DNA of 64,000 nt, from the NCBI GenBank assembly GCA_004020315.1, contig SAQG01000012.1, forward strand, positions 62,001 to 126,000, in the 5' to 3' direction. This stretch comes from Mesorhizobium sp. (GTDB taxonomy: Bacteria; Pseudomonadota; Alphaproteobacteria; Rhizobiales; Rhizobiaceae). The first letter of the stretch is position 1; every line of letters starts with the position of its first letter. Shown here in pieces: positions 1 through 8,719 of this stretch. The position numbers and the translations under genes are program-made. Below the pieces are notes generated by a model, which saw nothing but the letters and a program-made list of their open reading frames with translations, searched no databases and was not told the origin of the DNA.

Positions 1-994
1 CGCCGCCCAAGGCGAGCGCGATTGCGGCGACGGCAATCGAAGAAGTCAGTGCAAGGGAAAGAGAGCATGCCGCGCAGGCAATGCAGGAAAGCATCATTAG
101 CCGTTCTTGCGACAAGCTGCGTCTGAATGTGCTGTTGGAGATGCCGGCGAAGACGGCGCCTGTCCCGAAGCCGGCCATCAGGGTGCCATAGGCGAGTGGT
201 CCTCCGCCCAGCTGATCACGAACAACCAGCGGCAGCAGCGCGAGTATGGCGATGCTCGCCAGGCCAAAGAGCGTTCCGCGCGCGATCGCCGCCTTAATTT
301 CCGATGACATCGCCGTGAAGCGCAGCCCGTCATAGATCGCCGTCCTCATCGACTCGCGTGGAAGAGGCGAGGAGCGAACCTTCCACTTGCAGCGCCATAT
401 GGTGGCAAGGGGGACCAGATAGGTGAGGGTGGTCACTGTAAAAGCTGCCAAAAGCCCAAACGAGGCAACCACGATGCCGCCGAGTGCCGGACCGACGGTT
501 CGGACAGTGTTGAAGCCGACGGAGAGCAGGGTGACGGCAGCGGGGACATCGCGTCGGTCGACGATATCGCCAACCGAGGCTTGCCAGGCGGGATCGTTGA
601 GAGCGCCGCCGGCTGCGATCAGGAAGCTGAAGCCGAGGATCATCCACGGACTGACAAAGCCCAGCGCCACAAAAGCGGTCAGCATCGCAGAGGCCATCAC
701 CATAAGGCAACGGCCGGCGAACATGACCCGGCGACGGCTGAAATTGTCGGCGAGAGCCCCGGCGAACACGGACAGGATGAAAGCCGGCAGGTTCGATGAA
801 GCCTGGACCAGCGCGACCATCAGATCGGAAGTCGAGATGGTTGCCATCAGCCAACTGATGGCGACAGTCTGCATCAACCAGCCGAGACTTGAGACCTGGG
901 TGGCGAGCCAGATCGAACGAAAGGTCGGCTGCATGAGGGGCGCAAACGTCGTTGGTGCAGCCAAATCTTCAACTGATCCAGCCACTCTACTCAT
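1..994 (-). CDS. MFS exporter, partial (C-terminus outside window)
   Basis: The minus strand is open from an ATG at 994 to the window edge (331 codons). It encodes a hydrophobic protein of the MFS_3 (EntS-like) drug or siderophore exporter type. Visible are the opening segment 'TFRSIWLATQVSSLGWLMQT', a loop 'ADNFSRRRVM' like the MFS loop 2-3 signature, and several membrane helices. AAAGG lies about 9 nt before this ATG. An in-frame ATG at 1027 would add 11 residues. The substrate is unknown. The next recognisable DNA to the right is a decayed amino-acid permease on the other strand. Confidence 0.75.
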   Translation of the reverse strand, partial: MSRVAGSVEDLAAPTTFAPLMQPTFRSIWLATQVSSLGWLMQTVAISWLMATISTSDLMVALVQASSNLPAFILSVFAGALADNFSRRRVMFAGRCLMVMASAMLTAFVALGFVSPWMILGFSFLIAAGGALNDPAWQASVGDIVDRRDVPAAVTLLSVGFNTVRTVGPALGGIVVASFGLLAAFTVTTLTYLVPLATIWRCKWKVRSSPLPRESMRTAIYDGLRFTAMSSEIKAAIARGTLFGLASIAILALLPLVVRDQLGGGPLAYGTLMAGFGTGAVFAGISNSTFRRSLSQERLMMLSCIACAACSLSLALTSSIAVAAIALALGG

Positions 995-1027
995 TTTAGC
1001 GAGCCTTTGCTTTTGGTTATCGGCCAT

Positions 1028-1625
1028 CTCGCATGTAATCTCGACTGAACCGTGGCGGCTGGTGGAAATTGAGAGAAACTCTTTTGCCTCCGACGAATGC
1101 GGCCACAGTTCCTTCACGAGCCGGCGCTGAAGCGTTTGATTGGTGCGCTCGACACGACCTTTGGCTGCGGCGCAGAGCGCGCGGGCCGGCAAGCGATCCG
1201 GACCAACCCGCTGCTTCGCGATGCCGGAACCAATGTGCTGAAAAGCCGGTTGCGCTCGCACCGCGGCGTCGCTCGGCGCCACTAATGCGGACCTGCTTGA
1301 ACCGGAAGCCCCGGTCGCCAAGGTGGCCAGCTAAAACATAAATTTTTGTCACTGGAGTCATTCTTTGGAATTTGATTTGTCGCCAGGGCTGCGAGATGGG
1401 TTCAAAAAGGTAAAATCGTTCAGCGTTATCCTCCCAAGCCACTGAACGGTGTTTCTGTGAAGGTGTGAACCTTCTTCTGGCCGGGCTGCATTCGAGCCCG
1501 GCCAATTTTTTGCCCGCAGGTCTCTTGCCGGTCGCGACGGCATCCATCACTCCCAGAAACGACCAAGTAACGAGCTGGACCGCATTCGAGGCCGATGCGC
1601 CTTTTGGAAGCAATCTGCTTTCCCA
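1028..1625. other. Gene-poor stretch with no recognisable product
   Basis: About 600 bp between the MFS gene and the aapQ remnant. Several overlapping short frames are open on both strands, but none shows a conserved motif or consistent codon use. The only clear element is the terminator-like hairpin at 1479-1511. The stretch is probably decayed DNA upstream of the broken permease genes. Confidence 0.5.
1479..1511 (+). terminator. Rho-independent terminator-like hairpin
   Basis: GGCCGGGCT (1479-1487), a 7-nt loop and AGCCCGGCC (1495-1503) form a perfect 9-bp stem, followed by AATTTTTT. Orientation is plus. No intact plus-strand gene precedes it, so it is probably a relic. In intact aap operons a hairpin can lie between the binding-protein gene and aapQ, which fits its place before the aapQ remnant (inference). 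Confidence 0.7.
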
Positions 1626-2010
1626 ATGGGCGCCAATTTCGAGATCGGCGAGGCACCGATCGCCTTCAAGGCAGGCGATCCTTATGCGTGGGCGATCCTG
1701 GCCGGGTTTCTGAACACGCTGAAGGTGGCAGCGCTTGGCTGTGTGCTGGCGACCGTCCTCGGTGATGTGTTCGGCGTTGCCGGTCTCTCGGGAAACCTGC
1801 TGCTGGGCGGGCTGGTGCGCTGGTATGTCGAGACCATGCGCAACACGCGGCTTTTGCTGCAGCTGTTCTTTTGGCTTTCCCTGGCAAATCGTTTCCACCG
1901 CCGCGACAGGCACTGTCGGCGTTCGGTAGCTTTTTCCTGACCAACCGCGGTGTGTTCGTTCCGGAGTCGCTTTTCACGATACTTCCGGAGCGACTTTTGG
2001 CCTGCTGGCC
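1626..2010 (+). pseudogene. aapQ-like amino-acid ABC permease remnant, frameshifted
   Basis: From the ATG at 1626 the frame reads 'FEIGEAPIAF', 'GFLNTLKVAALG' and 'ETMRNTRLLLQLFFW'. This matches the first cytoplasmic and membrane part of the general L-amino-acid permease AapQ. The homology then shifts frame at about 1880-1890 and continues as 'PPPRQALSAFGSFFLTNRG' to about 1965, after which it stops. The rest of aapQ is missing and the sequence runs into an aapM fragment. The gene is therefore dead by frameshift and deletion. Confidence 0.75.
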
Positions 2011-2678
2011 GGTCTCCCACCGTGCCATCCAATCAATGGGGCGGATTGGCCGTGACGCTGTTTGTGTGGTCGGTCTGCTTTGGTCTCGCCACCCCGCTGG
2101 CGATCCTGCTGGCGCTGGCGCGGCGCTCCAGCATGGGCGGCGTGCGCACGCTTGCGGTTGTGTTCATCGAGCTGACGCGTGGCACGCCCATAGTGGCCAT
2201 GCTTTATGTCGCGATGCTTATCTTGCCGATGGCCGTCCCCAACGGCCAAATCGTCGACAAGAATGTCCGGGCGATGATCATGATTACCCTGTTCTGGCCG
2301 GCCTATGTCGCCGAGGTCGTTCGTGCCGGGCTTCAGGCGATCCCGGCGGGGCAGTCCGAAGCCGCCGCAGCGCTTGGGCTGGGCTACTGGCGCACCATGC
2401 AGCTCGTCATCCTGCCGCAGGCTTTGCGCTTTGTCATTCCCGGCATGGTCAATCTGGCGATCGGCTTCCTGCTTGCGACGTCGCTGCTTGCCGTGATCGG
2501 CATTTTCGACCTGCTCAACGCCGCTCGGTCTTCGGCAACCGATCCGCAATGGCTCGGCTATTACAACGAGGCCTATCTGTTCGCCGCGCTGATATATTTC
2601 GTGCTGTGCTTCGGTGGCTCGCGCTACAGCCTGTGGCTGGAAAAATATCTGCGTCGTCGGATCGTCACTGAGCCGTAA
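2011..2678 (+). pseudogene. aapM-like amino-acid ABC permease, N-terminally truncated
   Basis: The frame ending with TAA at 2678 carries the inner-membrane permease signature region of AapM/HisM-type proteins: 'WGGLAVTL', 'FIELTRGTPIVAMLY', and the EAA loop '[19 protein letters not shown]'. Homology starts only at about 2030, so roughly the first 150-180 residues of a full AapM are absent. The in-frame ATG at 1950 lies in unrelated sequence. With the aapQ piece this looks like one internal deletion joining aapQ to aapM. The partner genes aapJ and aapP are not present. Residual function is unlikely. Confidence 0.75.
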
Positions 2679-2798
2679 ACTCTGCCACTGGGTTTCCGGC
2701 GGAGAGCTGAAACCTTGTGTGAATGATGAGGTCGCGCAAAAGGATCGCCATCGCGCAAAGTCCTGGTCTGAATGCATTCTTCCAAGCGAGGTATCGCA

Positions 2799-2891
2799 AT
2801 GCCAATCCAGACAAACACGCGCGTCGTGCTCGCGGCGCGGCCGCAAGAGGCTTTGCGACGAACGGTACCAAACCGCCGGATCACGGCTTGA
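2799..2891 (+). pseudogene. Possible N-terminal scrap of an NADP-dependent oxidoreductase
   Basis: A 30-codon frame after a GAGG ribosome site begins 'MPIQTNTRVVLAARPQ'. This resembles the start of medium-chain (CurA-like) NADP-dependent oxidoreductases and then degenerates to a stop. The assignment rests on about 16 residues. The rest of 2679-3006, between the aapM remnant and the LLM gene, shows no gene. Confidence 0.3.
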
Positions 2892-3006
2892 ACGAGGGCG
2901 ATCACGGGAACGCGCACGGCATTCTCTTCGAGCGGCTCGCAGTGCGTCGGGACGGCCATCAGAATTCATCTGGGGTGGTGTCTCGACCGCCCCAAACAGA
3001 GTGCTT

Positions 3007-4089
3007 CTACTCCGCTGCCGAAGCGGTGAGGCCGGGACGGTGTCGCCAGCCGAGCGCCGGCGCGACATGTGTGATGAAGTCGGTGATGATCTGTTCGTAT
3101 TCGTGTTGCTTGAACTCGTAAGGTAGTTCGAGCCGCAGCTCATGCACCCTGGCCAGGACTGGATCGCTGGCAAGTTTCTCCAATATTTGTTCTGACGTGC
3201 CGACGACGTCCTGGGCAAACAACGTCCGCCTCTCGCCATGCGCCTTCAGGGTGCGTTCGTGGCGTGCCGCGGCATAGTCGGCATACCGTTTTCGTGTCCG
3301 TGCATCGGCGCTGTCGAAGGGGACGATCACCCGTCCGAGCGCCACCCGCCTTGGCTGGCTTTGCTGGGCGAAGAAAGTCTCCAGCTGGTGCAGCTGAGCC
3401 TCGAAGAAGGCGTCCGTGCCCTCGCCGGTGGTGACGTTGCCGAGCAGAAGATTGAGGCCATTGCGACCGGTCCACGCCGCGGATTTCAGCGAGCCGCCGC
3501 CGTACCAGATCCTGTTCGGAAGACCGGGCGCGTGCGGCTGAAGGCGAGGACGCACGCGCCCTCCGGGAAATTCGATGATCGCGCCGGGCTCGCCGATCGG
3601 ATTGCCGCGAAGATTGTTGACGAGGCGCAGAACGCGCTCATGCGAGAAATCGAAATTTCGCCAGTCGCCGTCGAAGACGAGCGGCCCGAGGATCTCCGCA
3701 TGCGGCGGGAAGCCGGCGCTCAAGCCGACATTCAACCGGCCCCGCGACAGCACGTCGACCGTCGAAAGGTCCTCGGCCAGACGGTAGGGGCTTTCATAAC
3801 CGATCGGGATCACAGCTGTGCCGAGCTCGATACGGCTTGTGCGCTGCGTGGCGGCGGCCAGAAAGGCTGCCGCCGACGAGATGCCGGGCTCAAGATGACG
3901 CTGCCGCACCCAGGCGCCGTCATAGCCAAGCCGCTCGCCAAGCTCGAACAGCTGCAGCGTTTTCTCGAGTCCGCAATGCGGATCGCTGTCGGGGTAGTTG
4001 CCGGGCGTGAGGAAGGCGAGCCTGCGGATGCTGTTTGAGACTGTCGTCAAGGCCGCTGCTTTCCCGTTGCTGGCCGTTCCATGCTGCAC
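3007..4089 (-). CDS. LLM flavin-dependent monooxygenase (YtmO/CmoO-like)
   Basis: A 360-residue luciferase-like monooxygenase. It would use reduced FMN and oxygen to oxidise a small organic substrate in the cytosol. Visible are 'ERLGYDGAWVRQRHLEPGIS' near the N-terminus and 'LSTVDVLSRGRLNVGLSAG', the typical LLM core strand-helix. The start is a GTG one base after the stop of the upstream binding-protein gene, and no good ATG is nearby. It is the last gene of an amino-acid transport operon, as YtmO is beside the cystine/S-alkylcysteine transporter of B. subtilis. The substrate is inferred, not shown. Confidence 0.8.
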   Translation of the reverse strand: MQHGTASNGKAAALTTVSNSIRRLAFLTPGNYPDSDPHCGLEKTLQLFELGERLGYDGAWVRQRHLEPGISSAAAFLAAATQRTSRIELGTAVIPIGYESPYRLAEDLSTVDVLSRGRLNVGLSAGFPPHAEILGPLVFDGDWRNFDFSHERVLRLVNNLRGNPIGEPGAIIEFPGGRVRPRLQPHAPGLPNRIWYGGGSLKSAAWTGRNGLNLLLGNVTTGEGTDAFFEAQLHQLETFFAQQSQPRRVALGRVIVPFDSADARTRKRYADYAAARHERTLKAHGERRTLFAQDVVGTSEQILEKLASDPVLARVHELRLELPYEFKQHEYEQIITDFITHVAPALGWRHRPGLTASAAE

Positions 4090-4090
4090 C

Positions 4091-5029
4091 CTAGTATTTC
4101 TTCAGTCCGGGCGGATTGGTCCGCGACTGCGCGATCTGTTCGGCGGAGAGGCTCCATCTTGCGAGCGCCTTCGCATAAGTCCCTTCCTTGATGGTTTCGT
4201 TGAGTGCCGCGGTGATCGCGTCAGCGATGCCGCTGCCTTTTTTCGTCACGACGCCGACATCCGTTGTCAGCGGCCAACCGGCGTTGACGGTGCCGACCGA
4301 TCTGGTTTCACCGGTAAGTGCTGCCTGATAGGCCTGAACCGAATTCATGCTGAAAATCGCGTCAGCGCGACCGGAGCGGATTGCCAGGCTCGATGCGGCG
4401 GTATCGTCGAGATAGATGATCGTGGCGGGCCTCAATCCTGCTTCGACATTGAGCCTGTTCCACTCGACCATGATCTTGTCCTGGATCGTGCCGGCATCGG
4501 TGATGATGCGCAGCCCGGCAATGTCTTTTGGCTCCTTGATCGAGGTGATCGGACTGTCGGTCTTCACGTAGAAACCGTGCAGGCCCTGCCGGTAGCTCGA
4601 GAAATCGAACTTCAGCTTGCGCTCTTCGGTGACGCCGACATTGCTGATGACGGCATCGTATTTCCCGGACGTCAGGCCCAATGGCCAGTCTTCCCAAGCC
4701 ACTACGACGAGGTTGAGCTTCCTGCCGAGCTTGTCGGCAATCAACTGGGCTATGTCCGGATCGGCCCCGACGACGGTCGCCGCATCGGTCGCATAGGTGG
4801 CGATGGGCGGCGTTCCGTCAGGGGAGACGGCAACGGTGAAGGCGCCGTCCTCGACGAATTCGAAACGCTCCGGGACCGAGCCGATGAGGCGCGGCTCCTT
4901 CTCGGTCCGGAGGCGCGCGGGCTGCTCGGGGCTGAGGTCGAAAGGCTCGGAGGCCAGCGAAGCAACGCAGGCCGTCAGCAGCACCGATGCGGCAATGAGG
5001 GCAGGAATCGCTTTGGTTCTTAAGAACAT
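4091..5029 (-). CDS. Amino-acid ABC transporter periplasmic binding protein
   Basis: A family-3 solute-binding protein of about 312 residues. I chose the ATG at 5029 because it opens directly into a signal peptide ('MFLRTKAIPALIAASVLLTA'); a longer reading only adds arginine-rich sequence. The mature part has 'DPDIAQLIADKLG', 'WPLGLTSGKYDAVISN' and 'EERKLKFDFSSY', the ligand-binding core of polar amino-acid receptors. It is a close paralogue of the next upstream gene: both share the mature N-terminus 'FDLSPEQPARL/FDLSPEQPGRI' and the end 'SRTNPPGL'. This is a recent duplication feeding one transporter. Confidence 0.88.
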   Translation of the reverse strand: MFLRTKAIPALIAASVLLTACVASLASEPFDLSPEQPARLRTEKEPRLIGSVPERFEFVEDGAFTVAVSPDGTPPIATYATDAATVVGADPDIAQLIADKLGRKLNLVVVAWEDWPLGLTSGKYDAVISNVGVTEERKLKFDFSSYRQGLHGFYVKTDSPITSIKEPKDIAGLRIITDAGTIQDKIMVEWNRLNVEAGLRPATIIYLDDTAASSLAIRSGRADAIFSMNSVQAYQAALTGETRSVGTVNAGWPLTTDVGVVTKKGSGIADAITAALNETIKEGTYAKALARWSLSAEQIAQSRTNPPGLKKY

Positions 5030-5166
5030 TGAATGTCCAACTTTCCATGATCGTTGGCCCGAGGTGCCGTCCTGATCTGGCTTGCCGGATGTGGCGCATC
5101 TCTGAAGCGGCGAACGTGACGGCGCGTCCGCCTTCAACGTATAAGCTCAGCTGTTGGGGTATGAGC

Positions 5167-6108
5167 TCAGCTGTTGGGCTTCGGCAGGCCGGGCGGGTTG
5201 GTGCGCGAGTGATCGATGGCTTCGGCGGTAAGGCTCCACTTCTTCAGCAGCTCGCCATATTTGCCGCTTGCGATCAGCTCGTTGACGGCGAGCGTGATGG
5301 CGTCAGCCAGGCCGCTGCCTTTGCGCGTCGCCACCGCAATCTCGGCAGTGAGCGGCCAGCCGCCGCTGACGATGCCGACCAGCTTGGTCTTGCCCTTCAC
5401 GGCGGCGGCATAGGCGAGCGTGGCGTTCGGATTGAACTCGGCATCCGCACGCCCCGACTGCAGGGCGAGCTGGCTCGCGGCCGAGTCGTCATAGTACTGG
5501 ACTTCGATCGGTTTCAGCGCGGCCGCGACGTTCTCGCGATCCCATTCCAGCAGGATCTTTTCCTGGTTGGTGCCGGCGCCGGTGATGACCTTGAGGCCGG
5601 CGACGTCCTTCGGCTCCTTGATCGAGGTGATCTTGCTGTCGGCCTTCACATAGAAGCCGAGTACGTCCCGCCGATAGGTCGAGAAATCGAACTTCTCCTT
5701 GCGCTCCTCCGTCACCGTCACATTGCTGATGACGGCGTCATATTTTCCCGAAGCGAGGCCGAGCGGCCAGTCGGCCCAGGCAACCGGAACCAGGTCGAGC
5801 TTCAGCCCCAGCGTCTCGGCGATCAGCACGGTGATATCGGGTTCGGTGCCGACCACCGTCTTGGCGTCGGTCGCGTAGGTGCCGACCGGCGGATCCCAGG
5901 GGCTGGTGGCGACGGTGAGGTAGCCTTGCTTGGCGAACTTGAAATTCGGCGAGATCGCCGCGGCGGCATTTTCGCTCTTTTCGGCATGGATGCGGCCGGG
6001 CTGCTCGGGGCTGAGATCGAATTCCGCCGCCGGGGCGACGGAGACGAAGGCGATCGCCGATAGGACCGCGCCGAAGGCGAGGGATAAAGGTTTCCTGTAC
6101 AATGTCAT
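5167..6108 (-). CDS. Amino-acid ABC transporter periplasmic binding protein (paralogue)
   Basis: A family-3 binding protein of 313 residues. The ATG at 6108 is preceded by AAGGAGA at good spacing and starts a signal peptide ending near 'APAAEF'. The core motifs 'TEPDITVLIAETLGLKLDL', 'WPLGLASGKYDAVISN' and 'TEERKEKFDFSTYRRD' match cystine and polar amino-acid receptors. It lies 109 bp downstream of the fused permease-ATPase gene in the same direction. Two receptors with one membrane unit recall TcyJ/TcyK of B. subtilis, which serve cystine and S-substituted cysteines. Confidence 0.88.
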   Translation of the reverse strand: MTLYRKPLSLAFGAVLSAIAFVSVAPAAEFDLSPEQPGRIHAEKSENAAAAISPNFKFAKQGYLTVATSPWDPPVGTYATDAKTVVGTEPDITVLIAETLGLKLDLVPVAWADWPLGLASGKYDAVISNVTVTEERKEKFDFSTYRRDVLGFYVKADSKITSIKEPKDVAGLKVITGAGTNQEKILLEWDRENVAAALKPIEVQYYDDSAASQLALQSGRADAEFNPNATLAYAAAVKGKTKLVGIVSGGWPLTAEIAVATRKGSGLADAITLAVNELIASGKYGELLKKWSLTAEAIDHSRTNPPGLPKPNS

Positions 6109-6217
6109 GGGTCTCTCCTTGCATGATGGACGTGCGTGCTGACGTTCCCGGCAGGGAGCCTGGAAAGCCGGCGGTTCGCACATGCCGCCGGCCCGATGGT
6201 GCTCGGGATTTCCGGAG

Positions 6218-8020
6218 CTAAAGAACCTTGGCGAGGAATTCGCGGGTGCGTTGGTGGGCGGGCGTGGTGAAGACCCGGGACGGCGTTCCGACCTCGAGGA
6301 TCTTGCCGCCTTCCATGAAGACGATGGTGTCGGCAACCTCACGGGCGAAGCCGATCTCATGCGTGACGATCACCATCGTCGTGCCGGAGGTCGCCAGCTC
6401 CTTGATGACATCAAGCACCTCGCCGACCAGTTCGGGATCGAGCGCCGACGTCGGCTCGTCGAACAACAGCACCTTCGGCTTCAGCGCCAGCGCCCTGGCG
6501 ATGGCGACACGCTGCTGTTGTCCGCCCGAGAGGTGGCGCGGATAGGCATCGGCCTTCTCCGGCAGGCCGATGCGCGCGAGCAGATCCTTCGCCAGCTCTA
6601 TTGCCTCGGTGCGCGCAACGCCCTGTACCGAAACCGGCGCTTCGATGATGTTTTCCAGCACCGTCAGATGCGGGAACAGATTGAAGTTCTGGAACACCAT
6701 GCCGATCGCGGCGCGACGCCGGCGGATCGCCGCTTCCTTAAGCTCGTAGAGCGTGTGCCCGTCGCGATGATAGCCAACCAGCTCGTCGTCGATGGTGACG
6801 AACCCCGTGTCGGTCCGCTCCAGGTGGTTGATGGTGCGCAGCAACGTCGACTTGCCGGCACCCGACGGGCCGACGATCGCCGTCACCGATCCCGGCGCGA
6901 GATCGAGGTCGACGCCGTCGAGAACCGTCAGCGCGCCGAAACGTTTGGAGACCTCGCGGATTTCGACGCGCCCGATGCCGCGGCGTGCAAGTTTTTCGCC
7001 CGCGGTGACCAGTGGCTTGCGAACCGCGGCCACCGGCGCCGGGGCGGGAGGCGGCGATTTGGTTGCCGGCACTGCGCTGCGTCCGGAGAAGAAGGCAAGT
7101 GCGGCGGGCAGAAGCGGGCCGGACGGCGTGCGCACAGCGCCGCGCGAGAAGCGCCGCTCGATGCCGAGCTGGATCACCGACAGCACGCTCATGATGATGA
7201 GGTACCAGATGGTCGCCACCATCAGCAGCGGGATCACTTCCAGATTGCGCTTGTAGATGACCTGGACGGTGTAGAAGAGTTCGGGCAAAGCGAGCACGTA
7301 GACCATCGAGGTCGATTTGGCCAAGCCGATGATCTCGTTGAAGCCGCTGGGCAGGATCGCGCGCATGGCTTGCGGCAGCACGATGCTCAGCGCCTGCCGG
7401 CGCCGCGAAAGGCCGAGCGCGGCGGCGGCCTCGTGCTGGCCCTGGTCGACCGAAAGGATGCCGCCGCGGATGATCTCGGCCGAGAAGGCGGCTTGGTTGA
7501 GGCTCAACCCGACCACCGCCACCCAGAACGGGCTGAACACCTCGACGGTGTTGTATTGCCAGAACAGCAGGCTGGTGAAAGGCACGCCGACATCGATGGT
7601 CGGATAGAGGTAGCCGAGATTGTTGAGGACGAGCAGAAGCACGATGAGCGGGATGGAGCGCAACAGCCAGATATAGGCCCAGGACACACCCGACAGCAGC
7701 GGCGAAGGAGAAACGCGCGCGAAAGCCAGCAGCGTCCCCAGGAGAAAGCCGAGCGCCGAGGCGAGCACGGTCAAAAGCAGCGTTCGGCCAAGGCCGACCA
7801 GCACGGGTTCGGAGAGGAAGAAGCGGGCAAAGACATCCCAGCCCCATCTGGGATTGGTCAGGATGGACTGCAGTGTGAAGAAGATGATCACGACGGCGAC
7901 GACGGTGCCGACCACGCGCCATGGATGCCTTGCCCGCACCACCCTGTATCCCCGACGATCACAAGGGACGTCAACGTCCTTGAGGGTCGGCGCCTCACCT
8001 ATGTCAGCCGTTATTGTCAT
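6218..8020 (-). CDS. Fused amino-acid ABC transporter permease and ATPase
   Basis: A 600-residue fusion of the two inner-membrane subunits of a polar amino-acid importer. Residues about 35-300 are a HisM-type permease with several helices and the EAA loop '[18 protein letters not shown]'. An Ala/Pro-rich linker (about 310-345) leads to an ATPase with Walker [10 protein letters not shown] at 384-392, signature '[15 protein letters not shown]', Walker B '[15 protein letters not shown]' and switch 'VTHE'. In most relatives these are separate proteins of about 220-250 residues each. The AT-rich 8021-8194 region upstream probably holds its promoter. With the two receptors it forms a complete importer. 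Confidence 0.9.
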   Translation of the reverse strand: MTITADIGEAPTLKDVDVPCDRRGYRVVRARHPWRVVGTVVAVVIIFFTLQSILTNPRWGWDVFARFFLSEPVLVGLGRTLLLTVLASALGFLLGTLLAFARVSPSPLLSGVSWAYIWLLRSIPLIVLLLVLNNLGYLYPTIDVGVPFTSLLFWQYNTVEVFSPFWVAVVGLSLNQAAFSAEIIRGGILSVDQGQHEAAAALGLSRRRQALSIVLPQAMRAILPSGFNEIIGLAKSTSMVYVLALPELFYTVQVIYKRNLEVIPLLMVATIWYLIIMSVLSVIQLGIERRFSRGAVRTPSGPLLPAALAFFSGRSAVPATKSPPPAPAPVAAVRKPLVTAGEKLARRGIGRVEIREVSKRFGALTVLDGVDLDLAPGSVTAIVGPSGAGKSTLLRTINHLERTDTGFVTIDDELVGYHRDGHTLYELKEAAIRRRRAAIGMVFQNFNLFPHLTVLENIIEAPVSVQGVARTEAIELAKDLLARIGLPEKADAYPRHLSGGQQQRVAIARALALKPKVLLFDEPTSALDPELVGEVLDVIKELATSGTTMVIVTHEIGFAREVADTIVFMEGGKILEVGTPSRVFTTPAHQRTREFLAKVL

Positions 8021-8061
8021 GGTTGTCGCCGCTCCGATATTCTAATCACCAATAATTACTG

Positions 8062-8090
8062 TGTAAGTTGACAGATTTAAATTAACTTAT
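8062..8090. promoter_or_regulatory. AT-rich promoter region with a spaced inverted repeat
   Basis: Before the fused transporter gene, TAAGTT (8064-8069) and AACTTA (8084-8089) form a 6-bp inverted repeat with a 14-nt gap. It sits in the most AT-rich stretch of this end of the window. The geometry suits a LysR-type or similar regulator site. No regulator gene of that type is nearby. Exact -35 and -10 boxes could not be assigned. Confidence 0.4.
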
Positions 8091-8194
8091 ATCGGCCTTA
8101 TATCACGGCAAGCGTTTTTATATTGGAGTGGCTCCAGAGTTAAATTGTCTATGCATCGCTGTTTCTGTGGACGCATCGCTACGGGGATCTTCCG

Positions 8195-8719
8195 TCAGCT
8201 TGCCTTGCGTTCAAACGCGTTCGGTCCGAATTCCTGCGCCAGCGCGCTGATGTCCTTCTCGAAAGGCAGCGTGCCATGGATTTCCGGGTCGACGGTTGTG
8301 TCGAAAAGCGCGGTGTAGCCATTGTTGAGATATAGGATCGCGGCCTCCGGCTGCCGGAAACCTGTCGTCAGATAGAGCCTGACATAGCCCTGGCGCGCCG
8401 CCTGTAGTTCGAGTTCGGCCAAGACTTTCCGGGCAAGGCCCTGGCGGCGCAGGTCGATATGCGTCCAGACGCGCTTGAGCTCGGCGGTGCGTTCGTCATA
8501 GCGCTTGAAGGCGCCGCCGGCGATCGCCACGCCATGGCGCAGCAACAGCAGGAAGTTTCCGTTGGGCGGCGCGAAGAGCTCGGCGGGATAGCGGCGCATC
8601 TCTTCTCCCGGCTCGCCAAAATAGTCGCCGTAGCGGGTGGTGTATTCCCAGGTCAGCGCTTCGATGAGGGGTGCTGCGCGCGGATCGAGCGGCGTGGTGT
8701 AGAGAAAGCTGTCTGTCAT
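8195..8719 (-). CDS. GNAT-family N-acetyltransferase (SnaB/YtmI-like role)
   Basis: A 174-residue GNAT acetyltransferase. The acetyl-CoA loop is 'RRQGLARKVLAELE', followed by 'LYLTTGFRQPEAAILYLNNG', the usual end of the fold. It overlaps the stop of the upstream deacylase by four bases (ATGA), so the two are translationally coupled. In the B. subtilis S-(2-succino)cysteine pathway an acetyltransferase first N-acetylates the imported thioether amino acid. The pairing here with a deacylase and LLM monooxygenases supports the same role. This is an inference from context. Confidence 0.8.
   Translation of the reverse strand: MTDSFLYTTPLDPRAAPLIEALTWEYTTRYGDYFGEPGEEMRRYPAELFAPPNGNFLLLLRHGVAIAGGAFKRYDERTAELKRVWTHIDLRRQGLARKVLAELELQAARQGYVRLYLTTGFRQPEAAILYLNNGYTALFDTTVDPEIHGTLPFEKDISALAQEFGPNAFERKAS

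Noticed and set aside
1017..1913. A 298-codon minus-strand frame upstream of the MFS gene
   Set aside because: It overlaps the aapQ remnant on the other strand and the terminator hairpin, and has no hydrophobic core or motif.
1974..3239. A 421-codon open frame on the minus strand
   Set aside because: It lies opposite the clear aapM remnant and part of the LLM gene, is rich in Arg/His/Gln and has no motif; long antisense frames are common in high-GC DNA.
6182..8071. A 629-codon open frame on the plus strand
   Set aside because: It is the antisense of the fused permease-ATPase, whose motifs are complete; the composition (Arg, Gln, His, Asp) is typical of an antisense frame.
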